Positions 55,468-64,000 of a stretch of 64,000 nucleotides of DNA are shown here, piece after piece. The stretch is from Pseudochrobactrum kiredjianiae (lineage in GTDB: Bacteria > Pseudomonadota > Alphaproteobacteria > Rhizobiales > Rhizobiaceae). A model generated the notes under the pieces. It did not search any database. It was not told where the DNA came from and saw only the letters and a program-made list of their open reading frames with translations. The position numbers and the translations under genes are program-made. Where the stretch lies: the NCBI RefSeq assembly GCF_030362795.1, contig NZ_JAUCBM010000014.1:1-64000 (forward strand), given 5' to 3'. Positions within the stretch are counted from its first letter, which is position 1; every line of letters begins with the position of its first letter.

Positions 55468-55498
55468 TTGACCTTCCAATTGTTGGAAGCCTCATGTT
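55468..55498 (+). promoter_or_regulatory. CueR-type promoter of copA
   Basis: TTGACC (55468-55473), 19-bp spacer with the perfect dyad TTCCAATTGTTGGAA-type core, then CATGTT (55493-55498). Its -35 is 26 bp from that of the divergent copZ promoter. Confidence 0.9.
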
Positions 55499-55537
55499 TG
55501 TACCGAACTTAAATTTCGGAACGCAAAGGAGGCGGCT

Positions 55538-58039
55538 ATGAATGCCCCCGTTCGAGCAAAAGACTTATCTGAAACTGTGTCTCTCCCTGTTGAAGGGATG
55601 ACCTGCGCATCCTGCGTCGGCAGCATTGAACGCGCACTGAAAGCTGTGCCAGGCGTTGAAACTGTGTCGGTCAATCTGGCAACAGAGCGCGCGAATATCA
55701 CAACCGACTCAACTGTCCCACGCGTGAGATTAATCGAAGCCATCGAAAAAGCTGGTTACTCCGTGCCTGCGCAAATGCCTGCGGCAACCGTCCCCGTGGA
55801 ACTCTCCGTAGAAGGCATGACTTGTGCATCCTGTGTCGGCCGTGTTGAGCGCGCATTGAAGGCTGTCTCAGGTGTCACAAATGCTGTGGTCAATCTGGCA
55901 ACAGAACGCGCAACTATTCACGGAACAGCGAATACAGCAGACCTGATCGCCGCCATTGCTGATGCCGGTTATGAAGCCAAGCCAATTGCAAGTTCAGTTA
56001 ACCAGAGCAGCAATGAGGATGACGCACGGGCAGAGCGAAAAGAAACCGAGCGACGTGAACTGACCCGCGATTTTACTATAGCGGCGGTTCTGACACTTCC
56101 TGTTTTTCTTATGGAAATGGGATCGCATATTATTCCGGGTGTGCACGAGCTGATTGAATCAACCATCGGCATGCAATGGAACTGGTATATCCAGTATGTA
56201 TTGACAACTTTGGTACTCTTCATTCCGGGTATCCGGTTTTATGAAAAAGGGCTTCCGGCGCTTATGCGTTTTGCACCGGATATGAACTCGCTGGTGGCCG
56301 TTGGTACACTGGCAGCTTACGGTTATTCGCTGGTCGCGACCTTCGCACCCGGTTTCCTGCCCGCCGGTACTATCAATGTCTATTATGAAGCGGCAGCCGT
56401 TATTGTCACGCTGATCCTGCTCGGCCGTTTGTTGGAAGCACGTGCTAAAGGACGCACCTCCGAGGCGATCAAGCGTCTGGCCGGTCTTCAGGCTAAAACC
56501 GCACGCGTACGCAGGAATGGTCAGGTTGTTGATCTGCTGATTGATGATGTTGTGTCCGGAGATATTGTTGAAGTCCGTCCGGGTGAGCGTCTGCCGGTTG
56601 ATGGTGAAGTCACCGAAGGTACCAGCTATGTCGATGAATCCATGATTACCGGCGAGCCGATCCCTGTGGCAAAATCCATTGGCAGTGAGATCGTCGGCGG
56701 TACTGTCAACCAGAAAGGTGCCTTCGCCTATCGTGCCACGGCTGTCGGCGGCAACACTGTCCTGTCCCAGATCATCCGTATGGTTGAAGAAGCACAAGGT
56801 TCAAAACTGCCAATTCAGGCATTGGTCGATAAAGTGACCATGTGGTTTGTACCGGCTGTCTTTGCAGTTGCCGCTCTGACATTTGCCGCATGGCTCATCC
56901 TTGGTCCGTCACCGGCACTGACTTTCGCACTGGTGAATGCCGTTGCCGTTCTGATTATCGCCTGCCCGTGTGCTATGGGTCTGGCCACGCCAACTTCGAT
57001 CATGGTCGGTACCGGTCGCGGTGCGGAACTCGGTGTCCTCTTCCGTAAAGGCGAAGCGCTGCAATTGCTCAAAGATGCCAAGGTTGTTGCTCTCGATAAA
57101 ACAGGCACGCTGACTGAAGGCAAACCTGCTCTGACGGATCTGGAACTGGCAAATGGCTTCGATCGTGCCAATGTACTGGCACTTGTTGCAGCAGTAGAAG
57201 CCAAGTCGGAACATCCGATTGCCCGTGCCATTGTTGATGCGGCAGCAGATGAAGGGCTTACATTGTCACCCGTATCTGACTTTGAATCGGTAACAGGTTT
57301 CGGTGTCAAAGCGGTAGTGGATAGCAAACGCATTGAGATTGGCGCCGACCGTTACATGACCGAACTCGGCCATGATGTATCTGCTTTTGCCAAAATTGCT
57401 GAACGGCTTGGCAATGAAGGTAAATCCCCGCTTTATGCGGCAATCGACGGCAAGCTGGCAGCCATCATTGCTGTTGCCGATCCGATCAAGGAAACCACAC
57501 CTGCGGCCATTAAAGCCATGCATAATCTCGGCCTCAAAGTGGCAATGATTACCGGTGACAATGCCCGCACAGCCAAAGCGATTGCAGCACGTCTGGGTAT
57601 TGACGAGGTTGTGGCTGAAGTTCTGCCGGATGGCAAAGTCGAAGCTATCCGTCGTCTCAAAGCTCAATATGGTCAGACTGCTTTCGTCGGTGATGGCATT
57701 AATGATGCTCCGGCACTGGCCGAAGCGGATGTGGGACTGGCCATCGGCACAGGAACTGATATCGCCATTGAAGCGGCAGACGTTGTGCTGATGTCCGGCA
57801 GCTTACAGGGCGTGCCGAATGCGATTGCCTTGTCAAAAGCAACCATCGGCAATATCCGGCAGAACCTGTTCTGGGCCTTCGCTTATAATACAGCGCTGGT
57901 GCCGGTTGCTGCAGGCCTGCTCTATCCTGCCTATGGCATATTGCTTTCACCGGTTTTTGCCGCCGGAGCCATGGCATTGTCCAGTGTGTTTGTGCTGGGT
58001 AACGCGCTTCGTCTGCGCTCGTTCAAAATTGCCAGCTGA
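55538..58039 (+). CDS. copA: Cu(I)/Au(I)-exporting P1B-type ATPase CopA
   Basis: An 833-aa inner-membrane ATPase. Two N-terminal metal-binding domains carry MTCASC (Cys23/26 and Cys96/99). The actuator loop has [20 protein letters not shown] (TGE). Transmembrane metal site CPC in [15 protein letters not shown]. Phosphorylation motif DKTGTLTEG, the HP dipeptide in [13 protein letters not shown], then TGDN and [16 protein letters not shown]. It pumps monovalent copper, silver or gold out of the cytosol. The AAGGAGG before the ATG is strong. The MerR-type regulator is encoded 60 bp downstream on the same strand. Confidence 0.97.
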   Translation: MNAPVRAKDLSETVSLPVEGMTCASCVGSIERALKAVPGVETVSVNLATERANITTDSTVPRVRLIEAIEKAGYSVPAQMPAATVPVELSVEGMTCASCVGRVERALKAVSGVTNAVVNLATERATIHGTANTADLIAAIADAGYEAKPIASSVNQSSNEDDARAERKETERRELTRDFTIAAVLTLPVFLMEMGSHIIPGVHELIESTIGMQWNWYIQYVLTTLVLFIPGIRFYEKGLPALMRFAPDMNSLVAVGTLAAYGYSLVATFAPGFLPAGTINVYYEAAAVIVTLILLGRLLEARAKGRTSEAIKRLAGLQAKTARVRRNGQVVDLLIDDVVSGDIVEVRPGERLPVDGEVTEGTSYVDESMITGEPIPVAKSIGSEIVGGTVNQKGAFAYRATAVGGNTVLSQIIRMVEEAQGSKLPIQALVDKVTMWFVPAVFAVAALTFAAWLILGPSPALTFALVNAVAVLIIACPCAMGLATPTSIMVGTGRGAELGVLFRKGEALQLLKDAKVVALDKTGTLTEGKPALTDLELANGFDRANVLALVAAVEAKSEHPIARAIVDAAADEGLTLSPVSDFESVTGFGVKAVVDSKRIEIGADRYMTELGHDVSAFAKIAERLGNEGKSPLYAAIDGKLAAIIAVADPIKETTPAAIKAMHNLGLKVAMITGDNARTAKAIAARLGIDEVVAEVLPDGKVEAIRRLKAQYGQTAFVGDGINDAPALAEADVGLAIGTGTDIAIEAADVVLMSGSLQGVPNAIALSKATIGNIRQNLFWAFAYNTALVPVAAGLLYPAYGILLSPVFAAGAMALSSVFVLGNALRLRSFKIAS

Positions 58040-58042
58040 CAT

Positions 58043-58085
58043 AACATTGCAGCCGGTCAGTGAAAGTGACCGGCTGCACAATGTT
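58043..58085 (+). terminator. Long hairpin between copA and the MerR gene
   Basis: AACATTGCAGCCGGTCA (58043-58059) pairs with TGACCGGCTGC...AATGTT (58067-58085), with one 2-base bulge and a 7-base loop. No T run follows. It may reduce read-through into the regulator gene or stabilise the copA message end. Confidence 0.6.
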
Positions 58086-58099
58086 TAAAGGAAAACGAA

Positions 58100-58549
58100 A
58101 TGAATATTGGTCAGGCAGCAAAAGCATCCGGCGTATCTGCCAAAATGATCCGCTATTATGAACAAATCGGCCTTGTACCGGTCGCTGACCGGACATCCTC
58201 CGGTTATCGCGATTATTCCAACACCGATATCCATATGCTACGCTTCATCAGGCGGGCACGGGATCTGGGGTTTTCTGTTGCGGAAATCAGCGACCTGCTC
58301 AGCCTCTGGCGAGATGACTCACGCCAAAGTTCAGAGGTAAAGCGTATGGCACAAGGTCATATTGACGAACTCGAAGTTAAAATCAAAGCCTTGCAGGATA
58401 TGTCCAACACACTGTCAATGCTGGTCAATGCCTGTCAGGGAGATCACCGCCCTCACTGCCCGATCCTGAAGCGCCTCGAGACAGATCCGGAAGATGAAGA
58501 TCTCTCTATCCGGCCAAGGCGTGGCGCTGTGGATCGCCGGTTGCAATGA
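58100..58549 (+). CDS. cueR: MerR-family copper/gold-responsive regulator (CueR/GolS type)
   Basis: A 149-aa activator. The winged helix-turn-helix is NIGQAAKASGVSAKMIRYYE with GYRDYS. A dimerisation helix spans about 80-112. The metal loop is C112-QGDHRPH-C120-PIL, with Ser77; these are the positions CueR uses to bind one monovalent ion (Cu, Ag, Au) in linear fashion. The tail PEDEDLSIRPRRGAVDRRLQ is longer than in E. coli CueR. It should activate the four 19-bp-spacer promoters at 53.4-55.5 kb. Whether it prefers gold or copper cannot be told from sequence. AAAGGAAAACGAA precedes the ATG. Confidence 0.93.
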   Translation: MNIGQAAKASGVSAKMIRYYEQIGLVPVADRTSSGYRDYSNTDIHMLRFIRRARDLGFSVAEISDLLSLWRDDSRQSSEVKRMAQGHIDELEVKIKALQDMSNTLSMLVNACQGDHRPHCPILKRLETDPEDEDLSIRPRRGAVDRRLQ

Positions 58550-58708
58550 AACGAGAACACTAACTCTGCCGCTATACGATGATATTATCGGCCCCGACAC
58601 ATAAACGCGCCCTTGATGCTGCCAGAACATTTGGCCGAACTGTCAGGCATCCCGTCAAACTCAATGTTGGTACTTGCTTCTCTTATACAAGCGCTACAAA
58701 AATGCTTT

Positions 58709-58751
58709 TACCAGTGCTGTATAAAGACAATGGCTTTATACAGCACTGGTA
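58709..58751. repeat. Perfect 18-bp inverted repeat
   Basis: TACCAGTGCTGTATAAAG (58709-58726) and its exact complement (58734-58751) flank the 7-base loop ACAATGG. It lies in a gene-free 309-bp stretch (58550-58858) between the MerR gene and an IS6 element. No T run follows, so it is not an ordinary terminator. No gene in the surrounding stretch is recognised. Confidence 0.85.
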
Positions 58752-58858
58752 CAGCTTTAAGCGGAATAAAGGATGTTTTGCAAGTTCTGCAACGATCTGA
58801 ATTGGCGAGCGGTTAAGCGCTCCAGAATGGGCCGCGGCAAGCATCAGCAATTCAAGCC

Positions 58859-59663
58859 GGTTCTGTCGCAAAATTTTTACTCTTGCTAAGCTATGTGCCA
58901 GTCAGTTTATGTCATTGGGTAAGGCTGAAGCGCATGACAGTTGATTTCAAAGGGGCTCATTTCCCCAAAAGTGTAATTCTGCATGCTGTATTCTTTTATG
59001 TCCGTTATCCGGTTTCCTAACGTGACCTTCAGGAGATCCTGGCCGAACGCGGCGTATCCGTCGATCACGCCACCTTGAACCGATACGTTATTCGCTATTC
59101 ACCGCAGATCGCCGCGCAAGCTCAGCTGCGCGCCCCCACGGGCAGTTTCGGGCGTGTTGACGAAACCTATATAAAGGACAATGGACTTATGGGTACTGGG
59201 CCATTGATCGTGACGGACAAACTCTTGATTTCATTCTCTCAGAACGCCGAAATCTCAGTGCTGGACGTCGTTTCTTCCAGAAAACTATGGCCAGCAACGA
59301 TATTCCAGACAAAATTGTCATTGATAAAAGCGGAGCCAATCTGGCCGGATCACAAGCTGTAAAAACAATCCTAAAAATCACGGGGCACAGCAAGATGATT
59401 GAAATCCTGCAGATTAAATATCTCAACAACATCCTTGAGCTGGATCACCGGATTATCAAGCGGATTACCAAACACATGTTGGGCTTCAAGGCATTTCACT
59501 CAGCCTCAGCGACCCTCGCAGGCATCGAAGTAGCCCACATGATCCGCAAGAACTAGTTCGCCAATGACAACCGCTCACCATTTCAAGTCTTTGCCGAGCT
59601 CGCAGCATAACTACGGCCAAGGATAAGCACACTTTTAACTTACTGAAAATTTGCGACACAACT
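58859..59663 (+). mobile_element. IS6-family element, decayed, with both ends
   Basis: GGTTCTGTCGCAAA at 58859-58872 and the complement of TTTGCGACACAACT (59650-59663) are imperfect inverted repeats of the classical IS6 type. Length 805 bp is normal. No matching 8-bp target duplication is seen, as expected if flanks were rearranged. Confidence 0.85.
58934..59608 (+). pseudogene. IS6-family transposase, nonsense and frameshift
   Basis: It begins MTVDFKGAHFPKSVILHAVF, meets a TAA at codon 29 (PVS-stop-RDLQEILAERGV), then FGRVDETYIK (first Asp). A frameshift follows near 59175, after which AIDRDGQTLDFILSERRN, VIDKSGANLAGSQAV (second Asp), ELDHRIIKRITKHMLGFKAF and the end FANDNRSPFQVFAELAA lie in another frame, with one more stop near 59554. 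Different IS6 subgroup from the element at 42877. Confidence 0.85.
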
Positions 59664-59672
59664 ATTTGTCTT

Positions 59673-60719
59673 GTGCAGGGTGACATTCAGGGAGAAGGTC
59701 AAGGCCATTTATCTCAGGACATTAAACAAGTGCAGCAAGGTATTTCCCTGCTGTATGATGTAGAAACAAAAATTGAGAACGATAAAAATCAGGTTATTGC
59801 TATTATTCAAAATGGACATGATCCGGTGGGCCCGAAAAATCTGGATCTCAAGGTAAATCCTCAACTCAAATCATTGCTGGAGGGTAATCTTTCTGGATTA
59901 ATGCTCTTAACCAGCATAAAGGCTTAGTGCCTTTCGTTCAGGCTTCTGGTCATACAAATAACCGGCTCCCATATTGATGCCAACGGTGCACTTGTCACAG
60001 CAGGATTGAGCTATCAGGCAGAACACTTAACAGCTGCCGCTTTTGTTGAATATAGTACAACGGATTATGACACCTATAACTCTTTTGCGGATGCGGCAGA
60101 TATTCATGGTAAAGGTGACAACCGTTACTATGGCGCAGGTCTCTATGGTTATTATGATTTCTTGAACGGCTTTTACATGGATGCATCATTCCGTGGTGGG
60201 CGTCTGCGTACGAAACACGAAACCTCGGATATTCATAACGCTGCAACAGGAGAAGCAGCACGCTATACCTTAAACGAAAACTATATGAGTGCGCATATCG
60301 GCACCGGTTATTCAGTGAAGCTGAACGATGCCAATCAACTCAATACTTCACTGAAATATCTATGGACACAAACTGATAGTCATGATGTGACTATAGCTGG
60401 TGATAATTTTTATTTCAACAAGCTTACATCTAATCGTATCCGTCTGAATGCAGAAAATCAGTATAACTATAATCAAAACTGGTCGTTTTTAGCCGGTTTA
60501 GGCATGGAATATGAGTTCAACGGCAAAGCTACTGGTAAAACTTATGGCCGTTTCGATATTGATGCCCCAAGTGTTCGTGGTTTTACAACTATCGGGACAT
60601 TGGGCGTCCGTTTCCAGCCAACCGCAAATGACCGTTTGAACGTTGATTTCAAAGGCAACGCTTTCCTCGGCAAGCGTGAAGGCGGCAATTTGTCAGTTAA
60701 ATTGAAATACGCTTTTTAA
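59673..60719 (+). pseudogene. Autotransporter C-terminal remnant (linker and beta-barrel)
   Basis: The downstream side of the IS6 element carries the end of a second autotransporter. The first frame (59673-59927) has GISLLYDVETKIENDKNQVI and LKSLLEGNLSGLMLLTS, the usual autochaperone/linker region. A deletion and frameshift follow (VPFVQASGHTNN then GSHIDANGALVTAGLSYQ). The frame 60006-60719 holds almost a full barrel: EHLTAAAFVEYSTTDYDTYN, RYYGAGLYGYYDFLNGFYMD, ending GGNLSVKLKYAF. The N-terminal signal and passenger are missing. It is not closely similar to the barrel at 5332. Confidence 0.85.
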
Positions 60720-60727
60720 ACCACCCA

Positions 60728-60766
60728 TTCAACCCCTATCATGATTGATGATAGGGGTTGAATTTT
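60728..60766 (+). terminator. Intrinsic terminator after the autotransporter remnant
   Basis: TTCAACCCCTATCA (60728-60741) and TGATAGGGGTTGAA (60749-60762) are exact complements, 14 bp, followed by TTTTAC. It lies 8 bp after the stop codon. Confidence 0.93.
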
Positions 60767-60871
60767 ACAAATACCGAGACGCAACAATATGTCCTGAAAT
60801 AATATTTTTCATTACATATCTTGCTATAATTATCTCAGACATATAATGTTCTGTCATAAATGGCATTCAAG

Positions 60872-60915
60872 CCCCGTCAATTCTCATTTTAGAATGGGAA
60901 TGAGCGGGGTTTTTC
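60872..60915 (+). promoter_or_regulatory. Leader terminator before amiC (candidate ANTAR antitermination site)
   Basis: CCCCGTCAATTCTCATT pairs with AATGGGAATGAGCGGGG (loop TTAG), followed by TTTTTC. This is a strong intrinsic terminator lying before, not after, a gene (amiC starts at 60935). A smaller hairpin (CAGACAT/ATGTTCTG, about 60837-60855) precedes it. AmiR-type ANTAR proteins bind tandem hairpins in leaders to prevent termination, and the AmiR gene is the second gene of this operon. Control by antitermination is inferred. Confidence 0.65.
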
Positions 60916-60934
60916 ATTTTTCTGGGGGGAGAAA

Positions 60935-62011
60935 ATGAAGCGCACCATCGAAATCGGTTTATTACAATCAAAAGGCGGCAATTATGCTGCGATTTCGTGC
61001 GCGAGCCGTGCCGGTGTTTTGCAAGGCGTTGAAGAGATCAATGCAGATGCCAGCCTCGACGTCCGCTTTCATATCGTTGAACGTGATCCTGAAGGTAAAA
61101 TAGATCGCTATGCACCACTCTGTCGCGACATTTTGCAAAACTCTCAAGCCCGTCATATTTTTGGTTGCGTAACCTCCGCTTCCCGTAAAGAGGTTATTCC
61201 CGAGCTTGAGCGTTTCGACGGCGTCTTGTGGTATCCGCTGCCTTACGAAGGTTTTGAAGCCTCGGAACGCGTGGCCTATATGCATTCATGCCCCAATCAA
61301 CATTTGTTGCCATTGCTGGACTGGGCACTACCTGTCGTGGGTAAGCGAGCCTACTTCGTCGGGTCGAATTATATTTGGGGCTGGGAAATGGCGCGGATTG
61401 CCCGTGAGCAAATTACCTATGCGGGCGGAGCTGTTCTCGGCGACCGTTATCTGGCGATCGGCGACACAGAACTCGATCATATTATCAATGACATTCGCGT
61501 ATTGAAGCCGGATTTTATCCTAAACTCTCTGGTTGGTGACAGTTCCTATGCTTTTCTGGAGCGGTTGGTCAGTCTGAAAGCTGAATTTGGTTCCGTGAAC
61601 AGTCCGGCGGTTTTGTCCTGTAACTTTACGGAATGCGAAATCGCTCCTGCCAATGGTGCAGCCACAGGTTTGATTTCTGCGGGCCCGTGGTTCGAGCCTG
61701 AAAACGGTCAAGGCGGATCATTGCTGGAAATGTCGCGGCAAGCTGTGCATGAACTGGCAAACCTTTTGCATAATCGGCCGCAAGCGGAAAAACTGTCTTT
61801 ATCGGAGCTGGTACGTGCTGCCTCTCAAGACGGCTATCAGCCTAAGCTCGATCCAACCAATCTTCATGCTGCACAACCTGTCATCATCGCGCGTCTCGAA
61901 GGCGACCATTTTACAGAAATTCAGCGCTTTTCGGCTCAGCGGGCAGATCCTTATTTGACCCGTTATATACCTCGCCCACAAAGCAGCAGTTTTCTGAAGG
62001 TGATCGCCTGA
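60935..62011 (+). CDS. amiC: AmiC-like cytoplasmic ligand sensor
   Basis: A 358-aa protein of the periplasmic-binding-protein fold (Peripla_BP_5) that lacks a signal peptide, so it acts in the cytosol like Pseudomonas AmiC. Recognisable segments are IEIGLLQSKGGNYAAISCAS, RHIFGCVTSASRKEVIPELE, WYPLPYEGFEASERV with VAYMHSCPNQHLLPLLDWAL, and YFVGSNYIWGWEMARIAREQ, typical of the AmiC/UrtA/FmdD group. In Pseudomonas AmiC holds AmiR inactive until an amide binds. GGGGGGAGAAA precedes the ATG. The stop overlaps the AmiR start by one base. Confidence 0.88.
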   Translation: MKRTIEIGLLQSKGGNYAAISCASRAGVLQGVEEINADASLDVRFHIVERDPEGKIDRYAPLCRDILQNSQARHIFGCVTSASRKEVIPELERFDGVLWYPLPYEGFEASERVAYMHSCPNQHLLPLLDWALPVVGKRAYFVGSNYIWGWEMARIAREQITYAGGAVLGDRYLAIGDTELDHIINDIRVLKPDFILNSLVGDSSYAFLERLVSLKAEFGSVNSPAVLSCNFTECEIAPANGAATGLISAGPWFEPENGQGGSLLEMSRQAVHELANLLHNRPQAEKLSLSELVRAASQDGYQPKLDPTNLHAAQPVIIARLEGDHFTEIQRFSAQRADPYLTRYIPRPQSSSFLKVIA

Positions 62012-62619
62012 TGCGGATCAGAACAGAAAATCTCGGTGGCGCTACGGCATGGATTCTCCATCGCCCTCACCCGTCAATTCAGGGGCTTACCCGCCAACTA
62101 AGTGTTATTGGCTTGCAAGTGCGTGAAGCATGGCCTGAGTTGCCCGCTGAGGCACTGAACGCCGATTTCATCTTTTATGATGCTGACACCGGTCATAATG
62201 AGCAATTTCCGTGGAATGCCGGACACTCGCCCATGCCTATGATTGCCCTGATCGGCTCAGAAGTTCCGGGTCGTTTAAAATGGGCAATGGATATGGGCGC
62301 GCATGCGCAACTGCTCAAGCCGGTCAGCGATAAAGGTGTTTATGCAGCATTGCTGGTGGCACGCAGTAATTTCGATCAGGTCAAAGCATCTTCAGCTCTC
62401 ATTGCAGATTTGGAACGCCGCTTATCTGCCCGACAAACCATTGTGCAGGCCGTTATGATTTCCATGATGAAGGGCAAAACCGAAGCTGAAGCCTATGATC
62501 TTCTGCGGCAGGTCGCCATGGCATGGCAGGTTACTATTGAAACTGCCGCTGAACGTATTGTCGCCAATCATTCTACAGAGAGGGGCGCCCAAAATGGCAG
62601 ACGCATCGATATCGCCTGA
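62011..62619 (+). CDS. amiR: AmiR-like ANTAR antiterminator
   Basis: A 202-aa RNA-binding regulator. The N-terminal 120 residues are a degenerate receiver-like domain (ATAWILHRPHPSIQGLTRQL, MPMIALIGSEVPGRLKWAMD) without the phosphorylation Asp pocket. A coiled linker (SALIADLERRLSARQTIVQA) leads into the three-helix ANTAR domain (VMISMMKGKTEAEAYDLLRQ, VAMAWQVTIETAAERIV), which binds leader RNA. It overlaps amiC by one base (TGATG-type) and the following permease by 26 bp, so all are one unit. Expected target: the leader terminator at 60872-60915. Confidence 0.88.
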   Translation: MRIRTENLGGATAWILHRPHPSIQGLTRQLSVIGLQVREAWPELPAEALNADFIFYDADTGHNEQFPWNAGHSPMPMIALIGSEVPGRLKWAMDMGAHAQLLKPVSDKGVYAALLVARSNFDQVKASSALIADLERRLSARQTIVQAVMISMMKGKTEAEAYDLLRQVAMAWQVTIETAAERIVANHSTERGAQNGRRIDIA

Positions 62620-63493
62620 ACCATTTGCAGCACCAAAGCGTGGCTCTTCTATCATGCGGCGTTTATTGCAGCGTAAGCTTGCTGTCGTCGGACTGTTGAT
62701 CATTCTGATCTGCGTTGGCGGTGCGGTTTTTGCCCAGTGGCTTGCACCTTTTGATCCGAATGAACAGTTTTTTGAAGGACTGACGATTGAAGGTGCACCG
62801 ATGCCGCCGGGTGAACAATTCTGGTTCGGCACTGACTTACTTGGGCGCGATCTGTTTTCGCGTCTGCTTTATGGTGCGCAGACATCACTGGTTATCGGCG
62901 TTGTCGCCAATGGTGCGGCTTTGCTGATCGGCACGCTGATTGGCGTCACTGCCGGTTATTTCCGTGGTATCACCGGTGCCGTACTGATGCGCTTTACCGA
63001 TCTGATGATGGCATTTCCCGCATTGCTGCTGGCAATCTGTCTGGCGGCGATTTTTTCACCATCCTTATGGATTGTGGCAATGGTGATTGCCTTTGTGAAC
63101 TGGGTGCAGACGGCACGGGTTATTTTCACCCAGACTTCTTCACTGGCGGAACGTGATTATATTGCAGCCGAGAAAACCTTGGGCGCAGGGCATGGCCGCA
63201 TTTTGTTTCTGCATATTCTTCCGCATCTGATCCCGACACTGATTGTCTGGGGCACACTGGGTATTTCTACCACTGTGTTGCTGGAGGCAACATTGTCCTA
63301 CTTAGGCGTTGGCGTGCAGCCGCCGACACCATCCTGGGGCAATATTATCTTCGAAAATCAGACCTATTTTCAGTCCGCACCATGGCTGGTGTTCATTCCG
63401 GGTGCAGCAATTCTGTTGCTGGCGCTTGGCTTTAACCTCGTCGGTGATGCGCTGCGCGATATTCTCGATCCGACACAACAGGGGCGTGATTGA
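62594..63493 (+). CDS. Dpp/Opp-type ABC permease, C subunit
   Basis: A 299-aa inner-membrane permease. The start at 62594 (MADASISPEPFAAPKRGSSI) follows GAGAGGGG; the frame reaches to 62495 inside amiR but is not needed. It has FWFGTDLLGRDLFSRLLYGA (OppC N-terminal block), EAA loop DYIAAEKTLGAGHGRILFLH, and SYLGVGVQPPTPSWGNIIFE near the C-terminus. It belongs to the peptide/nickel/amide-uptake branch. The next permease overlaps it by one codon. Substrate probably the ligand sensed by AmiC (inferred). Confidence 0.92.
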   Translation: MADASISPEPFAAPKRGSSIMRRLLQRKLAVVGLLIILICVGGAVFAQWLAPFDPNEQFFEGLTIEGAPMPPGEQFWFGTDLLGRDLFSRLLYGAQTSLVIGVVANGAALLIGTLIGVTAGYFRGITGAVLMRFTDLMMAFPALLLAICLAAIFSPSLWIVAMVIAFVNWVQTARVIFTQTSSLAERDYIAAEKTLGAGHGRILFLHILPHLIPTLIVWGTLGISTTVLLEATLSYLGVGVQPPTPSWGNIIFENQTYFQSAPWLVFIPGAAILLLALGFNLVGDALRDILDPTQQGRD

Positions 63494-64000
63494 TGCTTGC
63501 CTATATTGTGCGCCGCCTGATCCAGTCCGCTTTGATCCTGCTCGGCGTTTCCTTCATTACCTTTGTGCTGCTGTATGTGCTGCCTGCCGACCCCGTACGT
63601 CAAATAGCCGGACGCTCCGCCACGGCTGAAACAGTAGCCAGTATCCGGCAGCAGCTGGGGCTGGATCAGCCGTTTATCGTGCAATATGGCGATTATCTCT
63701 GGAACCTGATCAATGGCAATCTCGGTCGTTCTTATTTGCAGAAGACGGAAGTAACCGACCTTATTCTGTCCCGTTTGCCCGCTACATTGCAATTGCTGGT
63801 TGCGGCAATTATCTGCGAGTTGCTTATTGGTTTGCCGCTCGGCATTGTTGCGGCGCTCAATCGTGGCAAGCTACTTGATAATGCATTGATGCTGACCAGT
63901 TTCATGACCGTTTCGGCACCACAATTTGTGGTCGCTCTGTTGTTGTTGTTTATCTTTGCAGTCACCCTCGGCTGGTTCCCGATCGGCGGCTACGGTACCT
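63493..64000 (+). CDS. Dpp/Opp-type ABC permease, B subunit (cut by window end)
   Basis: The first 169 codons of a permease; the gene continues beyond the window. The start at 63493 overlaps the previous stop (TGATG). It begins MLAYIVRRLIQSALILLGVS, FITFVLLYVLPADPVRQIAG, GLDQPFIVQYGDYLWNLING and NLGRSYLQKTEVTDLILSRL, the standard OppB opening. The EAA loop is not yet reached. The operon order amiC-amiR-permease C-permease B has the permeases in the reverse of the usual B-C order. Confidence 0.92.
   Translation, partial: MLAYIVRRLIQSALILLGVSFITFVLLYVLPADPVRQIAGRSATAETVASIRQQLGLDQPFIVQYGDYLWNLINGNLGRSYLQKTEVTDLILSRLPATLQLLVAAIICELLIGLPLGIVAALNRGKLLDNALMLTSFMTVSAPQFVVALLLLFIFAVTLGWFPIGGYGT

Noticed and set aside
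56159-56797. 212-codon minus frame opposite copA
   Set aside because: It lies within the well-identified ATPase and has no recognisable domain.
58579-58871. Short frames on both strands across the 18-bp inverted repeat
   Set aside because: They arise from the palindrome itself and show no family features.
1-64000. CRISPR array or rRNA operon
   Set aside because: No series of regularly spaced direct repeats and no rRNA-like sequence was seen on reading both strands.

Overview
This window looks like chromosome from an alphaproteobacterium of the Brucellaceae (Ochrobactrum/Pseudochrobactrum-like). That is inferred from the PutR-PutA pair (PutA without a DNA-binding domain), the AmiC/AmiR and dipeptide-ABC gene types, the kinds of autotransporter present, and the moderate GC of the intact genes. 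The genus is not proven by anything here. No rRNA gene, complete tRNA or CRISPR array was seen. The window mixes intact metabolic operons with a very heavy load of insertion sequences and decaying genes.

Layout. 1-3.4 kb: an IS5-family element with both inverted repeats, an AT-rich possible toxin/immunity remnant and a broken IS3. 3.9-9.3 kb: a GntR regulator, a 1097-aa autotransporter adhesin and phage lysis-like remnants. 9.3-11.2 kb: two decayed IS3 elements. 11.2-13.8 kb: divergent MFS exporter and LysR regulator. 14.1-19.1 kb: a cell-envelope cluster (two outer-membrane barrels, AraC regulator, DUF1254 protein, class A acid phosphatase) with the same 28-bp motif upstream of two of its genes. 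19.1-21.1 kb: decayed WYL regulator and IS5/IS6 fragments. 21.1-25.5 kb: putR and putA. 26.2-34.1 kb: a six-gene dipeptide ABC/M81 peptidase operon and a divergent RpiR regulator. 34.2-41.5 kb: mixed small genes (GNAT, AraC, GST, LysR, SMR, solitary PdhA, DoxX) and pseudogenes. 41.6-48.7 kb: IS3, IS6 and IS150-type elements, initiator-tRNA-like 3' ends and several frameshifted genes.

48.8-58.6 kb is the most coherent system: a copper/gold-type metal regulon. A MerR regulator with the CueR/GolS metal loop is encoded downstream of a CopA ATPase. Two divergent promoter pairs drive an RND pump with its adaptor, a glutaredoxin plus ferredoxin-reductase pair, a CopZ chaperone with a Met-rich secreted peptide, and CopA. 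All four promoters carry TTGACC, a 19-bp spacer and a dyad in the spacer. The combination resembles the Salmonella gol/ges regulon, with a redox pair added and no outer-membrane factor gene seen here.

58.9-60.7 kb holds a decayed IS6 element and the C-terminal end of a second autotransporter. 60.8-64.0 kb holds a leader with a strong intrinsic terminator, then AmiC (ligand sensor), AmiR (ANTAR antiterminator) and two Dpp-type permeases, the last cut by the window edge. This suggests an uptake system controlled by antitermination.
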